Position numbers and translations under genes: made by a program | Assembly (NCBI RefSeq): GCF_037975245.1 | Contig: NC_092563.1 | Coordinates: forward strand, 28,171,960 to 28,235,959 | Length of the DNA stretch: 64,000 nucleotides | Direction: 5' to 3' | Source of the DNA: Apostichopus japonicus | Taxonomy: Eukaryota; Echinodermata; Holothuroidea; Aspidochirotida; Stichopodidae | Notes under the pieces: model-generated | What the model saw: only the letters and a program-made list of their open reading frames with translations | Told to the model about the DNA's origin: nothing | The model's database searches: none | In this document: in pieces, positions 26,565 to 36,763 of the stretch | Layout of the letters: every line of letters begins with the position of its first letter | How positions within the stretch are numbered: the stretch's first letter is position 1

Positions 26565-29500
26565 CTGAGTTAAACAGAAAGAAAATGACAAATAGAGTTT
26601 TGTGACCAAAAGTGTCAGGAAACACATAGAACCACTGGCCACTAGCATACACAGGCTGTTTGTGTGAGAGAAAACTTCTACGGACAGTATAGACAATAGA
26701 TTATTTAAAGGCATGGAAGGCTCGCCCCAAACCGCGTGCTGCGCTCTGAAAAAGTTAACTTCCGTTGCTTGCAAGTTAAGTTTTGCTGCTTGCGCTACAA
26801 AATGCAGACAGTAATGAAACGTGATACCTTGTTATCTTTAGCTGGACCTGAGATGTCCATCGCTGTATTGTTTGTTTACTGTGCTGTGGGTATTGACCGC
26901 AGCTGTGTGTACTGACTGTACACTAGTGTCTAATTACCGAAGATAGCAAGCTGTGTGCCTATTTTCTGGGATCGATGGTGGTGTCTAACACTTCTGTTAC
27001 ACCTCATTCGAAACTAGGTCAGATTACCGGCATTAGACGTTTCTTTTTGCGCGAGTCTTCACATCCTTTAAGGCAGATCATACTTGAGAGGTAGTATTTT
27101 ACTTGACAGCATCACCAATATATGGTTTTGCTCATTCCTTTGGTTGCAAATCTAACTGAAGCAACTTCTTTAGGACAGGCTATAAAAAATATTACAATGC
27201 CGAATGCCTAGGAATTAGCAAAATAAATTATAAGGCCGGGAATACTGGGTACATAAAGTTTGGTCAGATTGTACAATTTATTCACTACTAATGATATTAA
27301 AATAAATAATAATCCCAAACATTCCTTTCAATTCAGTAATTTCCACAGAATATTTGGGCCAAGTTATTACTTTGAGGATGGCCGAAATTTCACCTTGGTA
27401 ACCGATCACTGGGCTAGGATGACAACATCTGGGCCTGATTGTGACTGTTTCATTCAAAGTCCTATGTTCCCTTTTCCCTATCAATAACATCACTGACATA
27501 ATTGATACCAATTGTTTGTCATACCTAATTAATGACACTTGTAATAGTACTTCATTTATGACACAATAACAGATTACTCACCAAATTAATGTAGACTTTT
27601 GGATGTCCTAATTCACCTCCACCTCCATCGCACCAAACATTTCTTCCATCTACTTCTGTTGGTGGTTCTTCATGGACTAAATCTATGGCAAATTTGTCAT
27701 TTACCTGAAATGTGAACAAAATTCCATTGTCAATTTGCCACAACACCAAGGATGAAAGGACAAAACAAGGAAGAAAAAGATGATACTTCATTCAGAGCAA
27801 AGTTGAAAGGGTTGCCCCAAGTCTCTGTTATGTGCTGATGGTGATAATGAGGCACACTGGTAGAGGGGGGAGGGGCATATTGTGTGATAGGATGGGACTC
27901 CCCATAGTACGGGGTAGAGGGTACAGAATAAACATCTTTGCCCTGGGGGTTGATTAAAAAGTTAGGCTATGTCTGACCCTTTAAGTTATTAAGGATCAAT
28001 CCAAAAATAAAGGAATAAGAATTTGCAGTTGAATATCTGTTGATATATTCTCTCCTTCTCTCAAATTAATGTAAAGTAATCACAAAGTCAAAATATTTTT
28101 AATGAAACCATATGTGCCTGCCACTTAAAACAAAATCATTGTGAGGCCTTCCGATTTGAGTGATAATTTTGATGGCACGAAACTTGCCAAAATACAGCAG
28201 GCTGCTATGATGGGAAGATATTTATAATCTGGTGATTGGTTGAAATAGGTTCACCCTGAAAGTAATTACTACTGTAAGTAGCATATTGTTACAAAGAGTC
28301 AATCACAAGTGAAAGTTAGCTACGCCTACACTCTTGCTTGTTTAGATCGAATGTCTGCATCTGAAAATTTTGTTGTAATGGAAGGATTCAATGCTTTGTT
28401 CTTTATAATCGAGCATGAGAAAACACTGTAGCAAAACATCTTCCAGAGATGCATTAAAATCTGGGAACTATCTTCAGGTGGTCTAAGGGACTTAAAGGAG
28501 CGTACAGAGTAAATTAAATATATTCTACCTATTACGTGACATTAGCTCAGAGACATAGGTTATTTGGAGTTGTCTGACAATAAAGGTGCTTTATTTCCTC
28601 TGCAAAAAAACTCCTCCTAACTGTTTACTTACTTCTTTTTCTCTATCAACATAACGTAGGGCTCTGTAATCACCTTTGTCGAAAACCTGAGTAGAAAACA
28701 TAGATAAAGAAATCAAATTTAGGTTTCATTAAAATGATAAATGGAATACAAGAAATGTAAGTCAACAATGCTTGATAATATCAAGACATGGTGAATTTTG
28801 GGAGCAATAACGATGCACGGACAATGTCATCACATTGGACTGGTATATCATTTGCTTGCAGAGACAATCAGGGGGCAGTAACAAGCATATTGAATAAATC
28901 AAAAGTATTTGTAAATTACTTGTACTCTGATCCTAAACTGCTGTACTCTGACACTGGTATTTGAATCCTAACATCCAGTAGGCCTTGACCTATCCATATG
29001 GCACTTGGATCCAGTACTAAGAAGTAGCATGGTTGGTCCAGTTATGACACACTGAAGACTTTTAACTGGCATTTTTATGAATGATACTGGAAAATCGTTT
29101 TCATTGTTTACTTTTGTTACACATACAAACAACAGTCTAGCAGATGAAATTTAATACAAAATAAGTTACTTTGAAATCTATAGGTTGTACACAGCTTTGC
29201 AAATTGCCATCATTGTTGGTCTTCAATTTTATGAAAAACACATTGGGAAACTTGCTAGTAGTATAAGTAAGTTTGGCTTACTTTCTGTTGCTATGGTAAA
29301 ATCATGAAATTTCCAAAATGCACCATTATTATAAGTTAATACTCCTACGATATGTTATAATATTAGGTCTTCGTCTTCGATACGGTGACACATCCGCAAA
29401 AAGGGACAATATCTCACCACACACACGTCAAGAGAATAACTAGTTAAATCTGACCCAAGTACTGATATAAGAGACAGGATTCACAGAACCACTGGAACTA

Positions 29501-30318
29501 CTAATGAGGTCTGAAGGCAGACTATTCCAATCCCTAATTGTATTTGGAAAAAAACTATACTTATAGCAATTGGTACTGGCATACAGTTGGCAGAAATGCA
29601 TATCGTGCATGTTCCGACTCCTACGCAGAGGCTTTCTTAGGCAGTCAATAGGGATCTGAGCCTGACCATAGATGCCCTTAGCAAATAAGATGATTCTACT
29701 TTGTCTGCGCCTCTCTGCCAAGGGCACCAGGTTTAGGTCCCGTAACTGAGATGAGACAGAGCCAGGCTCTCTTGAATAATCTGAAGCGATGAAACGGGCT
29801 GCACGCCTCTGAATGTTTTCGAGGTTGTGCTGCAAGAAAGCTTGGTGGGGATCCCAGACAGAACTGGCATATTCCAATACTGGCAGGAGGAGACCTTTAT
29901 ATGCAGCCAATTGGTCCCTTGATTACTCTTGGTACTCACATAAAAGTACCCAACTAAGCTACACGACACGTTTAGAAGAGCTTTTACCCGGCTACCCAGT
30001 GTCATCCTCCTTGTCCTTAATCTTGAGCGCCCTGGAATGTAGCCTAGCCCACAATGTGTACAGTATGCGATGTAACGCCATGGCCAGTAGTCTGTTGTAA
30101 TGTTACTAAAGAATGCAACATAGGCTATGCATAGGTCTAGGCTAGGCATACAGTTTGCCTATTCTGATTATCGTAGCCTAGCTGACACTTACCTGTCCTG
30201 TGTGAGTAACTTTTTCTGTCGGCAACTGTAACCTTGATGAGGAACATAGCGATCGACAAGTAAATGCTTTTGTTAAATTGCACCTCAGCAGCACTGAAGT
30301 CGAACGACAAAGCGCCAT
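26499..30318 (-). CDS. NDUFS6: NADH dehydrogenase iron-sulfur protein 6, mitochondrial (complex I zinc-binding subunit), 4 coding exons
   Basis: NDUFS6 is a small matrix-side accessory subunit of respiratory complex I that binds zinc and is needed for late assembly. Coding exons, in transcript order, are 30193..30318, 28633..28686, 27582..27704 and 26499..26564. All junctions are GT-AG in phase 0 and give 122 residues; human is about 124. Residues 1-30 are rich in Arg, Ser and Leu with no acidic residues, as expected of a mitochondrial presequence. The conserved core has KVTHTGQ (36-42), [16 protein letters not shown], then CDGGGG and [10 protein letters not shown], and the end is CGYCGLRF...HHH. 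Zinc ligands by family alignment are C85, H94, C109 and C112. The gene lies head to head with MRPL36. Introns hold a reverse-transcriptase fossil (intron 1) and a TTAA-type element (intron 3). There are no frame breaks. Confidence 0.96.
26705..27071. mobile_element. TTAA-flanked MITE in NDUFS6 intron 3 (367 bp)
   Basis: TTAA lies at both ends (26705..26708 and 27068..27071). The terminal sequences TTAAAGGCATGGAAGGCTCGC and, from the other end, TTAAAGGATGTGAAGACTCGC form an inverted repeat. A second, inverted copy lies at 54957..55313 in PEPD intron 3. TTAA target use is typical of piggyBac-like elements. No transposase is present. Confidence 0.65.
27582..27704 (-). CDS. NDUFS6: NDUFS6 coding exon 3
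   Basis: Encodes residues 61-101 with the first two zinc ligands (C85, H94) in CDGGGG and LGHPKVY. The acceptor is CACATTTCAG and the donor is GTGAGT (27576..27581). Confidence 0.95.
28633..28686 (-). CDS. NDUFS6: NDUFS6 coding exon 2
   Basis: Encodes residues 43-60, including the DYRALRY segment. The acceptor is TTTTCTACTCAG and the donor is GTAAGT at 28627..28632. Phase 0 at both ends, 54 bp. Confidence 0.93.
29440..29910 (-). pseudogene. Non-LTR retrotransposon reverse-transcriptase C-terminal fragment
   Basis: The 156-residue minus-strand frame has the classic end of non-LTR reverse transcriptases. It opens with [15 protein letters not shown], continues with [13 protein letters not shown], a [13 protein letters not shown] block and F.KG, and ends with [13 protein letters not shown]. 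Upstream sequence to about 30140 looks like the preceding part of the same domain but is broken by stops and frameshifts. There is no catalytic YxDD and no endonuclease. It is a 5'-truncated, dead insertion inside NDUFS6 intron 1, in the same orientation as the gene. The clade could be CR1, L2 or Jockey-like and cannot be decided by eye. Confidence 0.82.
30193..30318 (-). CDS. NDUFS6: NDUFS6 coding exon 1
   Basis: Begins at ATG 30316..30318 and ends CAG before the donor GTAAGT (30187..30192). It encodes residues 1-42: the basic presequence and the conserved VTHTGQ. Phase 0. Confidence 0.93.
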
Positions 30319-31226
30319 TCTAATAAATTTCTTGAAAATGCAAGAATTCAGAACACTGTTATTATCTACAAATTGCGTGTCTATTTATTCATCAATAGAA
30401 AATGCTAAATATAATTTGGGCTAGGAACAAGACGCCGTGAACGCTGAAGGCAGTTTTCTTTCACCAGTCAGTGGGCAAGCGCAACTGACCAAACTATTAT
30501 TTATTAGTAGTTTCTATCAGATAGACCAAATTGTGAGTAACATTCATATCGAAAGTTATCTATTCTCCGAAATCAGTTCGAAAATTCATGTTCTGAACCA
30601 ACTTTAAGTTCAATTATCACATGTATGATGTACACCATCACTAGTACAAGTACACTGTTTAAGCACTGTATGAAAGAACTTAGGCTAAGCTTAGCATAGG
30701 CCTAGATAAATGGGGTCGATGCTATACAGTAGTACTTTTAGCTGAGATATGTCAAAGACGATCCTCATAAATTATTTTGCTTATCATGTGGTTAATATTC
30801 GGTGTCATGTTTGTCGAGCTTGCCAGCCTGGGCTTATGGAAGTAAGGGAGTTGGGAATTCCTCCATAGGCTAGCAATGTTGTTCGTTTTCAAAACTGGTA
30901 TAGTAAGTTGTGAGGACCAGTTGCGCGAAAGAGGATACCCAATGATAAAATCACTATTATGTATGTTTATGACTCTGAGCTAGGTATATGAGATACTTTG
31001 TTGTGGTTAGTGATGAAACTAACTCACAAACTTAAGCATCATTTGAAGCAAAAAAATCAGAAAAGATTGAACAAACTGTGCCAATGCAAGTTGACCATAT
31101 TTATCATTGTAGTGTTAGGCCCACCATTTATGCTAAGCAAATTAATATTCTCTTTCCTTTATTTCCATTTTCAGTTAAATCAACGAAAAGAAGAAATTAG
31201 TTACAGCACCAAACAGCTCCAGTAAA
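30319..31226. promoter_or_regulatory. Shared intergenic region between NDUFS6 and MRPL36 (candidate bidirectional promoter)
   Basis: The start codons of the two divergent mitochondrial genes are 908 bp apart. A strong acceptor, a pyrimidine tract ending TTTCAG at 31171..31174, lies 52 bp before the MRPL36 ATG. This suggests that MRPL36 has a noncoding first exon, with a possible donor GTAAGT at 30903..30908. That would put the two transcription starts within about 600 bp of each other. No TATA box was identified. Promoter activity is inference. Confidence 0.5.
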
Positions 31227-31592
31227 ATGGCATCTGCACTTTCAAGTGTGAGATGGATAATCTCTGCAACAATGCCTTGTAGATTTCAAGCCTTGAGGCA
31301 CATTCATATCAGAAAGTCTTTACCACTTGTCTTTGGTCTCTCTGAAAGATCTAAAAGAAATCTTTTGACAACTCCATCTTCAAAAATTGGAAACTTACAA
31401 CTTCAAAGAAATTTGAAGGTTAAATCCGCCATAAAGAGACGTTGCAAGCACTGTCGTATTGAGATGAAGTTAGGACTGTGGCATGTTATTTGTGAAGAAA
31501 GCCCTAGACATAACCAACGTCAGAGGGGTAAATTGCCACCACCAGAACTCCAATTCTTTCCGTACTTCTTCCGATCCAAGATTGCTAAATAG
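31227..31592 (+). CDS. MRPL36: Mitochondrial large ribosomal subunit protein bL36m
   Basis: bL36 is the smallest zinc-ribbon protein of the large ribosomal subunit; this is the mitochondrial form. The 121-residue frame starts at AAAATGG. It has an N-terminal extension of about 64 residues that is rich in Arg, Ser and Leu with few acidic residues, as expected for a mitochondrial targeting sequence. Then comes the bL36 core VKSAIKRRCKHC, ending VICEESPRHNQRQ. Zinc ligands by family pattern are C73, C76, C89 and H95. A short tail follows (GKLPPPELQF...). Human MRPL36 is about 103 residues. The coding part is a single exon, but an acceptor at 31171..31174 implies a noncoding 5' exon. The gene is divergent from NDUFS6 and convergent with PEPD. 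Confidence 0.95.
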   Translation: MASALSSVRWIISATMPCRFQALRHIHIRKSLPLVFGLSERSKRNLLTTPSSKIGNLQLQRNLKVKSAIKRRCKHCRIEMKLGLWHVICEESPRHNQRQRGKLPPPELQFFPYFFRSKIAK

Positions 31593-32902
31593 CTATGGAA
31601 ACTATGACAACATTCATGTGAAACAGAACTTGATAGGGCAATAGTTTTTGAAAAAGTGCAACCTTGTGATTAGCTTTACTTCCATCTCTTTTGTCCACTT
31701 TTCAAAGACTACTTGGAGGAAGGCCTAAGGAAGTGTGCATCTCTCAATTCCTTGAAAAACCAGGATGCTATACCAAGCCCGAGAGTAACTTAATCAGAAT
31801 CACACAGGATATATTCAAATCTGGATATCATATGTGATTGCAAAGATATGAAGTTTGCTGCATATTTGTAGTGGACAACTGTAGTGACAAGAGTGATTTA
31901 TGGCAGATGGCAGAAAAACTGAAAAATTTGTGCATTGTTATTATTTCATAAGTTACATGTAAATCAATCGTCCACAAAAGGATTGAATATCTCTGCCTTC
32001 TTTGTAATTTGTGTGTCACTGACTCATTCAGTTACAAAGAATGCATAACAAGCAGTATTTTACATTGATTGTGGTTTATCTTTTGTTATATACCCAAAGT
32101 ATACTTATGTCACCATATATGTGTTTGATTTAACTTAGCTAAGTTTCATTTCAAATGCAGGAAAAGTACAAAATAATGTAAAATGTCTAGTTTCTCTCCT
32201 ATTCTATCTTACCTTTGAGTATTATGTGGTTAGCTGAACTTGCCATTATTTACAACATAAGGCAAGACAGCTTCTTCAAAGAAAATGGACTAACTAGTGG
32301 TTAGGTCTGAGCTACAGAGGGAGCATGTATGCCTGTGCTATAATTCTGCAATGGAATGCTCTCATTCCAAAGTTACTAATCAACATTTGCTACCTTTTAG
32401 CTCTATCATTGCTGATACAACAATAACTTACTTGATTAATATCATAATGGCAACTTTTGTTATAGGAAACCCATTTATAAAAGCAGAAATACTTGAATAA
32501 ATTTGAGCAGTTTTTCTCCAAAAGGCTTGAGTGGCTTTGTTCACTGACTTTGCCAGAGTCAAACAGATTAATGGAAAAAGTGAAGTCATACTGTACGTAC
32601 AATTCTGGTAATGGGGCAGCATTCCAGTTTGTAAATTTGTCCAATAAATGGATTTTAAGGAAAATTATCTCCATGGTTTCTGTTTCTTCTCAAGTCCTAT
32701 CTACAGAGAATATATATTTTCTTGACATTTCATTTGGCTGATTTGAAGATCAGTCCAGTGTTTCTCAAATCCCTGAGTTGTCAAGTTATCAACCATTCAT
32801 CACAGGTGAACCTCAACATTGCTAAACTTAAAACTCTGAAGTGATGCAAGTCTCCCTAAACTTGCAACAAACCAACTTTCTGAAAGGCATATATTGTATA
32901 CC
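31593..32902. other. MRPL36 3' region and intergenic DNA
   Basis: No further gene was recognised. The first AATAAA on the plus strand noticed past the MRPL36 stop is near 32497, so either the 3' UTR is long or a variant signal is used. Confidence 0.4.
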
Positions 32903-32910
32903 CACTATGG

Positions 32911-33856
32911 CAGGGGAGTAGGAAGCTTCCAAAAAGTTGGGGGGGGGGGGGGCACAACATCAGAGGGGCACTTTCTCATCCCACAACCACCACTGGTTAT
33001 GCTATAAACCGATACACCCCGGCCATATCACTTAAAGCAGCATTTTGTGTCCTTTTCTATATTTCTCAACCTCACTGACTCCACTATGCCATAACGACAT
33101 ACATAACTAGCTTATCTATTTAAATCTTACTTCAAATGGTGGCATAAAAGTCGAAAAAAAATTGCCAATTCTACTTTGTTTTTCTCCAAGATATTTTCCG
33201 TTGGGATCCCAATTAACCTTGCCCATAATATGAATATTTAAACACTACGAACGTTATTGACCAATACGTAATCCAACACCAAGCTTGATTTGTGTACAGT
33301 CTATATGGCAGTTGTACCAGGGAGTTCCATAACAACTCACTTGTTGTGCCAACGCAAAGTCTTGAATCTATTTTTAGCAATGGCTCATAACTAAACCTGC
33401 ATCTTTGATTGGTTGAATTCAAACTAGTGGGTTTGGGGTACTGTATGCGATTAATTTTAAATAGTGGAATTTTTTCGTGGATACTTTTCTCATTCTCTGC
33501 AAATATCCTTAATTACTCGCCAATTAACGATGTTGGCAGGGAAAAACTTGGCTGATATCTTAGTTTGCTGTTTTGTGATTGATATATGTGAAAAACTCGA
33601 TGGACATGTCAAAAAAATAGAAAACGGCGACCAAAAGCAAAGTGCTGCTTTAAAGATATATGATGTGTTAGTATGCTATCAATACTATTATGATGCACAA
33701 GAATAATTAAATAAAATATTTAAATTAACAAAGCCTTAAGATATCCAAAAGACAGTTCTTCATCAAAAGGGCACATTTTATTTGCCAGTAGGGCACATTT
33801 TCTATTTTGGTAAAAAGTGGGGGGCAAGCCCCCCCCCCCCGGCCCCCACCCCCTTG
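32911..33856 (+). mobile_element. hAT-like MITE with a second element inserted in it (946 bp)
   Basis: The left end is CAGGGGAGTAGGAAGCTTCC and the right end is ...CCCACCCCCTTG. Perfect 8-bp duplications CACTATGG lie at 32903..32910 and 33857..33864. Outside the nested insertion 33032..33653 its left part matches the reverse complement of 23831..24430. Removing the insertion leaves about 325 bp, so it is also internally deleted relative to that copy. Confidence 0.82.
33032..33653 (-). mobile_element. TTAA-type MITE nested in a hAT-like MITE (622 bp)
   Basis: The ends are TTAAAGCAGCATTTTG and CAAAGTGCTGCTTTAA. The related copy 23831..24430 shows the empty site ...ATCACTTAAATAT... where this copy has TTAA on both sides of the insertion. 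That directly shows TTAA target duplication, as for piggyBac-like elements. A homologous element lies at 43058..43695 in inverted orientation. No transposase is encoded. Confidence 0.85.
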
Positions 33857-34974
33857 CACTATGGAGACATGTGGAAGAGAAGAAACAGCTGGCAAGTTGA
33901 AGACCTAGTGTATGACATTTTATGTATTGCTCTGCAGATATTAAGGGGGAATGTTACTAATGTTCTTTTTGCATTGCTTACCTTTACAATGTTAACTCTT
34001 CATGACAGAGTGGTAGTCTCCATTGATTGGTTGGTGGCTATGCAGTATTGGGCCACATGTAACTCTTTACTTAACAACCTTATACATTCATGCAATTTTT
34101 CAACAGTAATTAAATAAGTATAATTCAAGATATATCCTCAAGTACAGCGCAAAAGACAACCAACTTTGAATTTTTTCTCAAACCCTTCACCTGACCCCCC
34201 CCCCCTCCCCCCTCTTATCTTAATCTTAAAACTTCATGTACAGACCATTAAGCTAAAGTACCATCTGGTCTTTAAATGGATACACATTAGGTTTTTTTTC
34301 CTGAACTAAGAAATATAACACTTTAGCTTGATTAGGGCTACCACAAGTAACAACCACAATAATTAAAAGCATAAACACAACAGGATTCATAAGTTTATTA
34401 ACCATCTATTTCAGATCAAGATTTTCTACATTCTGTGAGCTGCATATACTGAAAGATTAAGTGAAATGTGAGTCAGAAATGGGCATTACACTGTAGCAAG
34501 GCAAGAATATCATCTATTGGACACCATTGGTATAAGAGGATAGGTGATTGTCTTCATATTTATAAATGTGCTACAGATTCAGAACTTCAAACAGACTTTA
34601 ACAAAGAAACAAAATGAAGCCTTCCTAGGCAGTACCAAAAAAGAAGTGAAGACTTCTGTGCTTACTTCACATAACCATGAAAAAAAGTGAGCACAAAGAT
34701 TTTCACAAACATGAATGCCATCCAAATATATATTCCATAACTGTCTGAAACGTACAGAAAAATGAGTTGTAAGTTTCTGAAACTTTGTGATTATATAAGC
34801 ATATCTAGCAGTATTTCTGTCACAATATATTGTCCTATGTAATGAACATAAAGTATCGAATAAAAGGATAGGTTGTCTGTACATCTGCTACAGTACATAC
34901 ACATTATTTATTCACTATGCAGCCCTGAATGCAAAGTCTCTTGCAGGAAAAACGTCTTGGAACAAAACTGGGAA

Positions 34975-35057
34975 GAAAGTCAGGACCGTATGTCCTAGAT
35001 CTTGATAACACATGTACAGAAAGTCAGGACCGTATGTCCTAGATCTTGATAACACAT
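34975..35057 (+). repeat. Two-copy direct tandem repeat, 44-bp period
   Basis: GAAAGTCAGGACCGTATGTC...AACACAT occurs at 34975..35013 and again at 35019..35057 without an internal mismatch. The 5 bp between the copies are TGTAC-like. Confidence 0.8.
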
Positions 35058-35399
35058 TTACTGCTCTCATATGGTTGATTTATGGTAACAAAATACACTT
35101 CAATAGCTATATTTTCCCAGGGAGGCTGGACATTTTCCTTTCTAACATCTGAGAAGAATTTGTAAATTTTCATCTTATAATTTATATGTAGATGAGGGAT
35201 AAAAACCACTGCTGGCAGTCATCATGTTATCATTAAACTATTTGTTACTTTAAACAATGACCTATCAGAATTAATTTGTGGCTAACGCAATCAGTACAAG
35301 CACTTGGTGGTTATCCATATCATTTTCATGTCACCTTTGAGAAAACATTTGGCAAAAATAAACAGACTTGGTGATTTCTTTACCACATTTGAGAACATT

Positions 35400-35830
35400 C
35401 AAAAGTAACACTATACCCAGGGTCTTTAATTACTGACCATGATTGACTTCAAGTGATCCGAAAGGTTCTTCCACCAATGCAGTCCTACATATCACTATCA
35501 ACTTCAATCTTGTTTTTCTTTGGAAATGTAGTTCTTCTCTTTACATCGTGAGCAGACTTTGACCTCTGTTGACCTTAAATAACATTTGAACACCAATTTC
35601 AAATTGAGTCTTGAACACACCAAGGGAGATCTATGTCCTGTACCAAGCATGAAATTCAACCAATCTGTAATTATTGATTTATGGTGTTCATTCTTTGACT
35701 TATACTGACCTCAAATGACCTTTGACCACCCAAAATTTCTTTTGCTCAATGAGGGGAATCTCCACCCCATGTATAAACTTTCGAGCAAGATGTCCGTATT
35801 TACAAGCAAATATTTACAAGCAGGTTAGGG
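35400..35830. repeat. Dispersed repeat carrying TGACCTTTGACC
   Basis: It shares phrases with 40160..40400: TGACC..AAATGACCTTTGACC, then CAATG(A/T)GG, then CACA(C)-rich trailing sequence. It reads as a member of an interspersed repeat family ending in a CA-rich tail. The motif TGACCTTTGACC at 35716..35727 is a direct repeat of the nuclear-receptor half-site with one-base spacing (DR1). Confidence 0.55.
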
Positions 35831-36643
35831 CATCACATACATACACACAAACTCGTCATAACCATTGTATGTCTTGGCAAGGAATCAACAAGGAAGAAAC
35901 ATTTCTGAAATATTCTAATGATTCAATTATTTATCCTCATATATTAACCTAAAAAGTAATTGTATTTTACATATTTTCACAAGATGCAGAATCCTTTTAC
36001 AGGTAAACGGCTGCTTATCTCATAAACTGGTTTCCATTGTGCCTTACGAGGAACTTCACAGTTCTTACTTTACAGTACATACAAAATAAATGTCAAACGT
36101 TATTGTCTTATAGACAAATTTGATTCAAATTAGATTGCCTCCGAAATCAATACTGACTACTTATCAGTGAAAGTACTTTATACGAACATAATACTTATGC
36201 TAGGAATGTAATAGTTGTTATGTAGCTATTAAGTAGTTGGTTTCCCAATATATATCTTACAGACAGAACGTATCAAATATATTTTTCATCCTGTATCTAT
36301 ACAAAATTACAAATATACAGCATTCGTAATTGCAAAGGAAGAGATACAACATGGGCAATGATGGTTACAAATATAATGAATATTTAAGAAAGAAAAAAAG
36401 ATGGATATTTAATTTTCCATGTCAAATGATCTAAAAAGTGTTTGTTTGGAAGTTACCTTAAATTGTTCACTTGTCAAAGCAAACATGTAATTAAAGAGGT
36501 TGAAGTACCATTAAGTATGATACTTGCCAAAAATAAAATTTCTTATATAGTATAGAAGATGATAAATGATTATGTGGTAAATGTTTGATTTTTCCTACCA
36601 CATTTTCATTCATTTCCCAAAGGCACAGATATGAATTATGACT

Positions 36644-36763
36644 TTAAATTTTTGTAAACTTTCCTCCGGCCATAACGGATTCAATTTCCTCCACTGTTCT
36701 TGGGACGTGATTCAGAAGCTCCGCTCCATTTTTAGTGATGACAACGTCGTCTTCAATCCGAAT
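36644..36763 (-). CDS. PEPD: PEPD coding exon 15 (terminal)
   Basis: Residues 450-488 and TAA at 36644..36646. [10 protein letters not shown] supplies metal ligand E453, and VPRTVEEIE is the conserved C-terminal segment. The acceptor is TGCATCACAG. Confidence 0.95.
   Translation of the reverse strand: MRIEDDVVITKNGAELLNHVPRTVEEIESVMAGGKFTKI

Larger units (their letters stand above)
33865..36643. other. Intergenic DNA between MRPL36 and PEPD, probably including the PEPD 3' UTR
   Basis: No gene was recognised. It holds a 44-bp-offset direct duplication (34975..35057) and a dispersed repeat with nuclear-receptor-like motifs (about 35400..35830). On the PEPD strand an ATTAAA lies at 36408..36413, about 235 bp past the stop, and an AATAAA lies near 34905..34910. 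Either could end the PEPD transcript. Confidence 0.45.
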
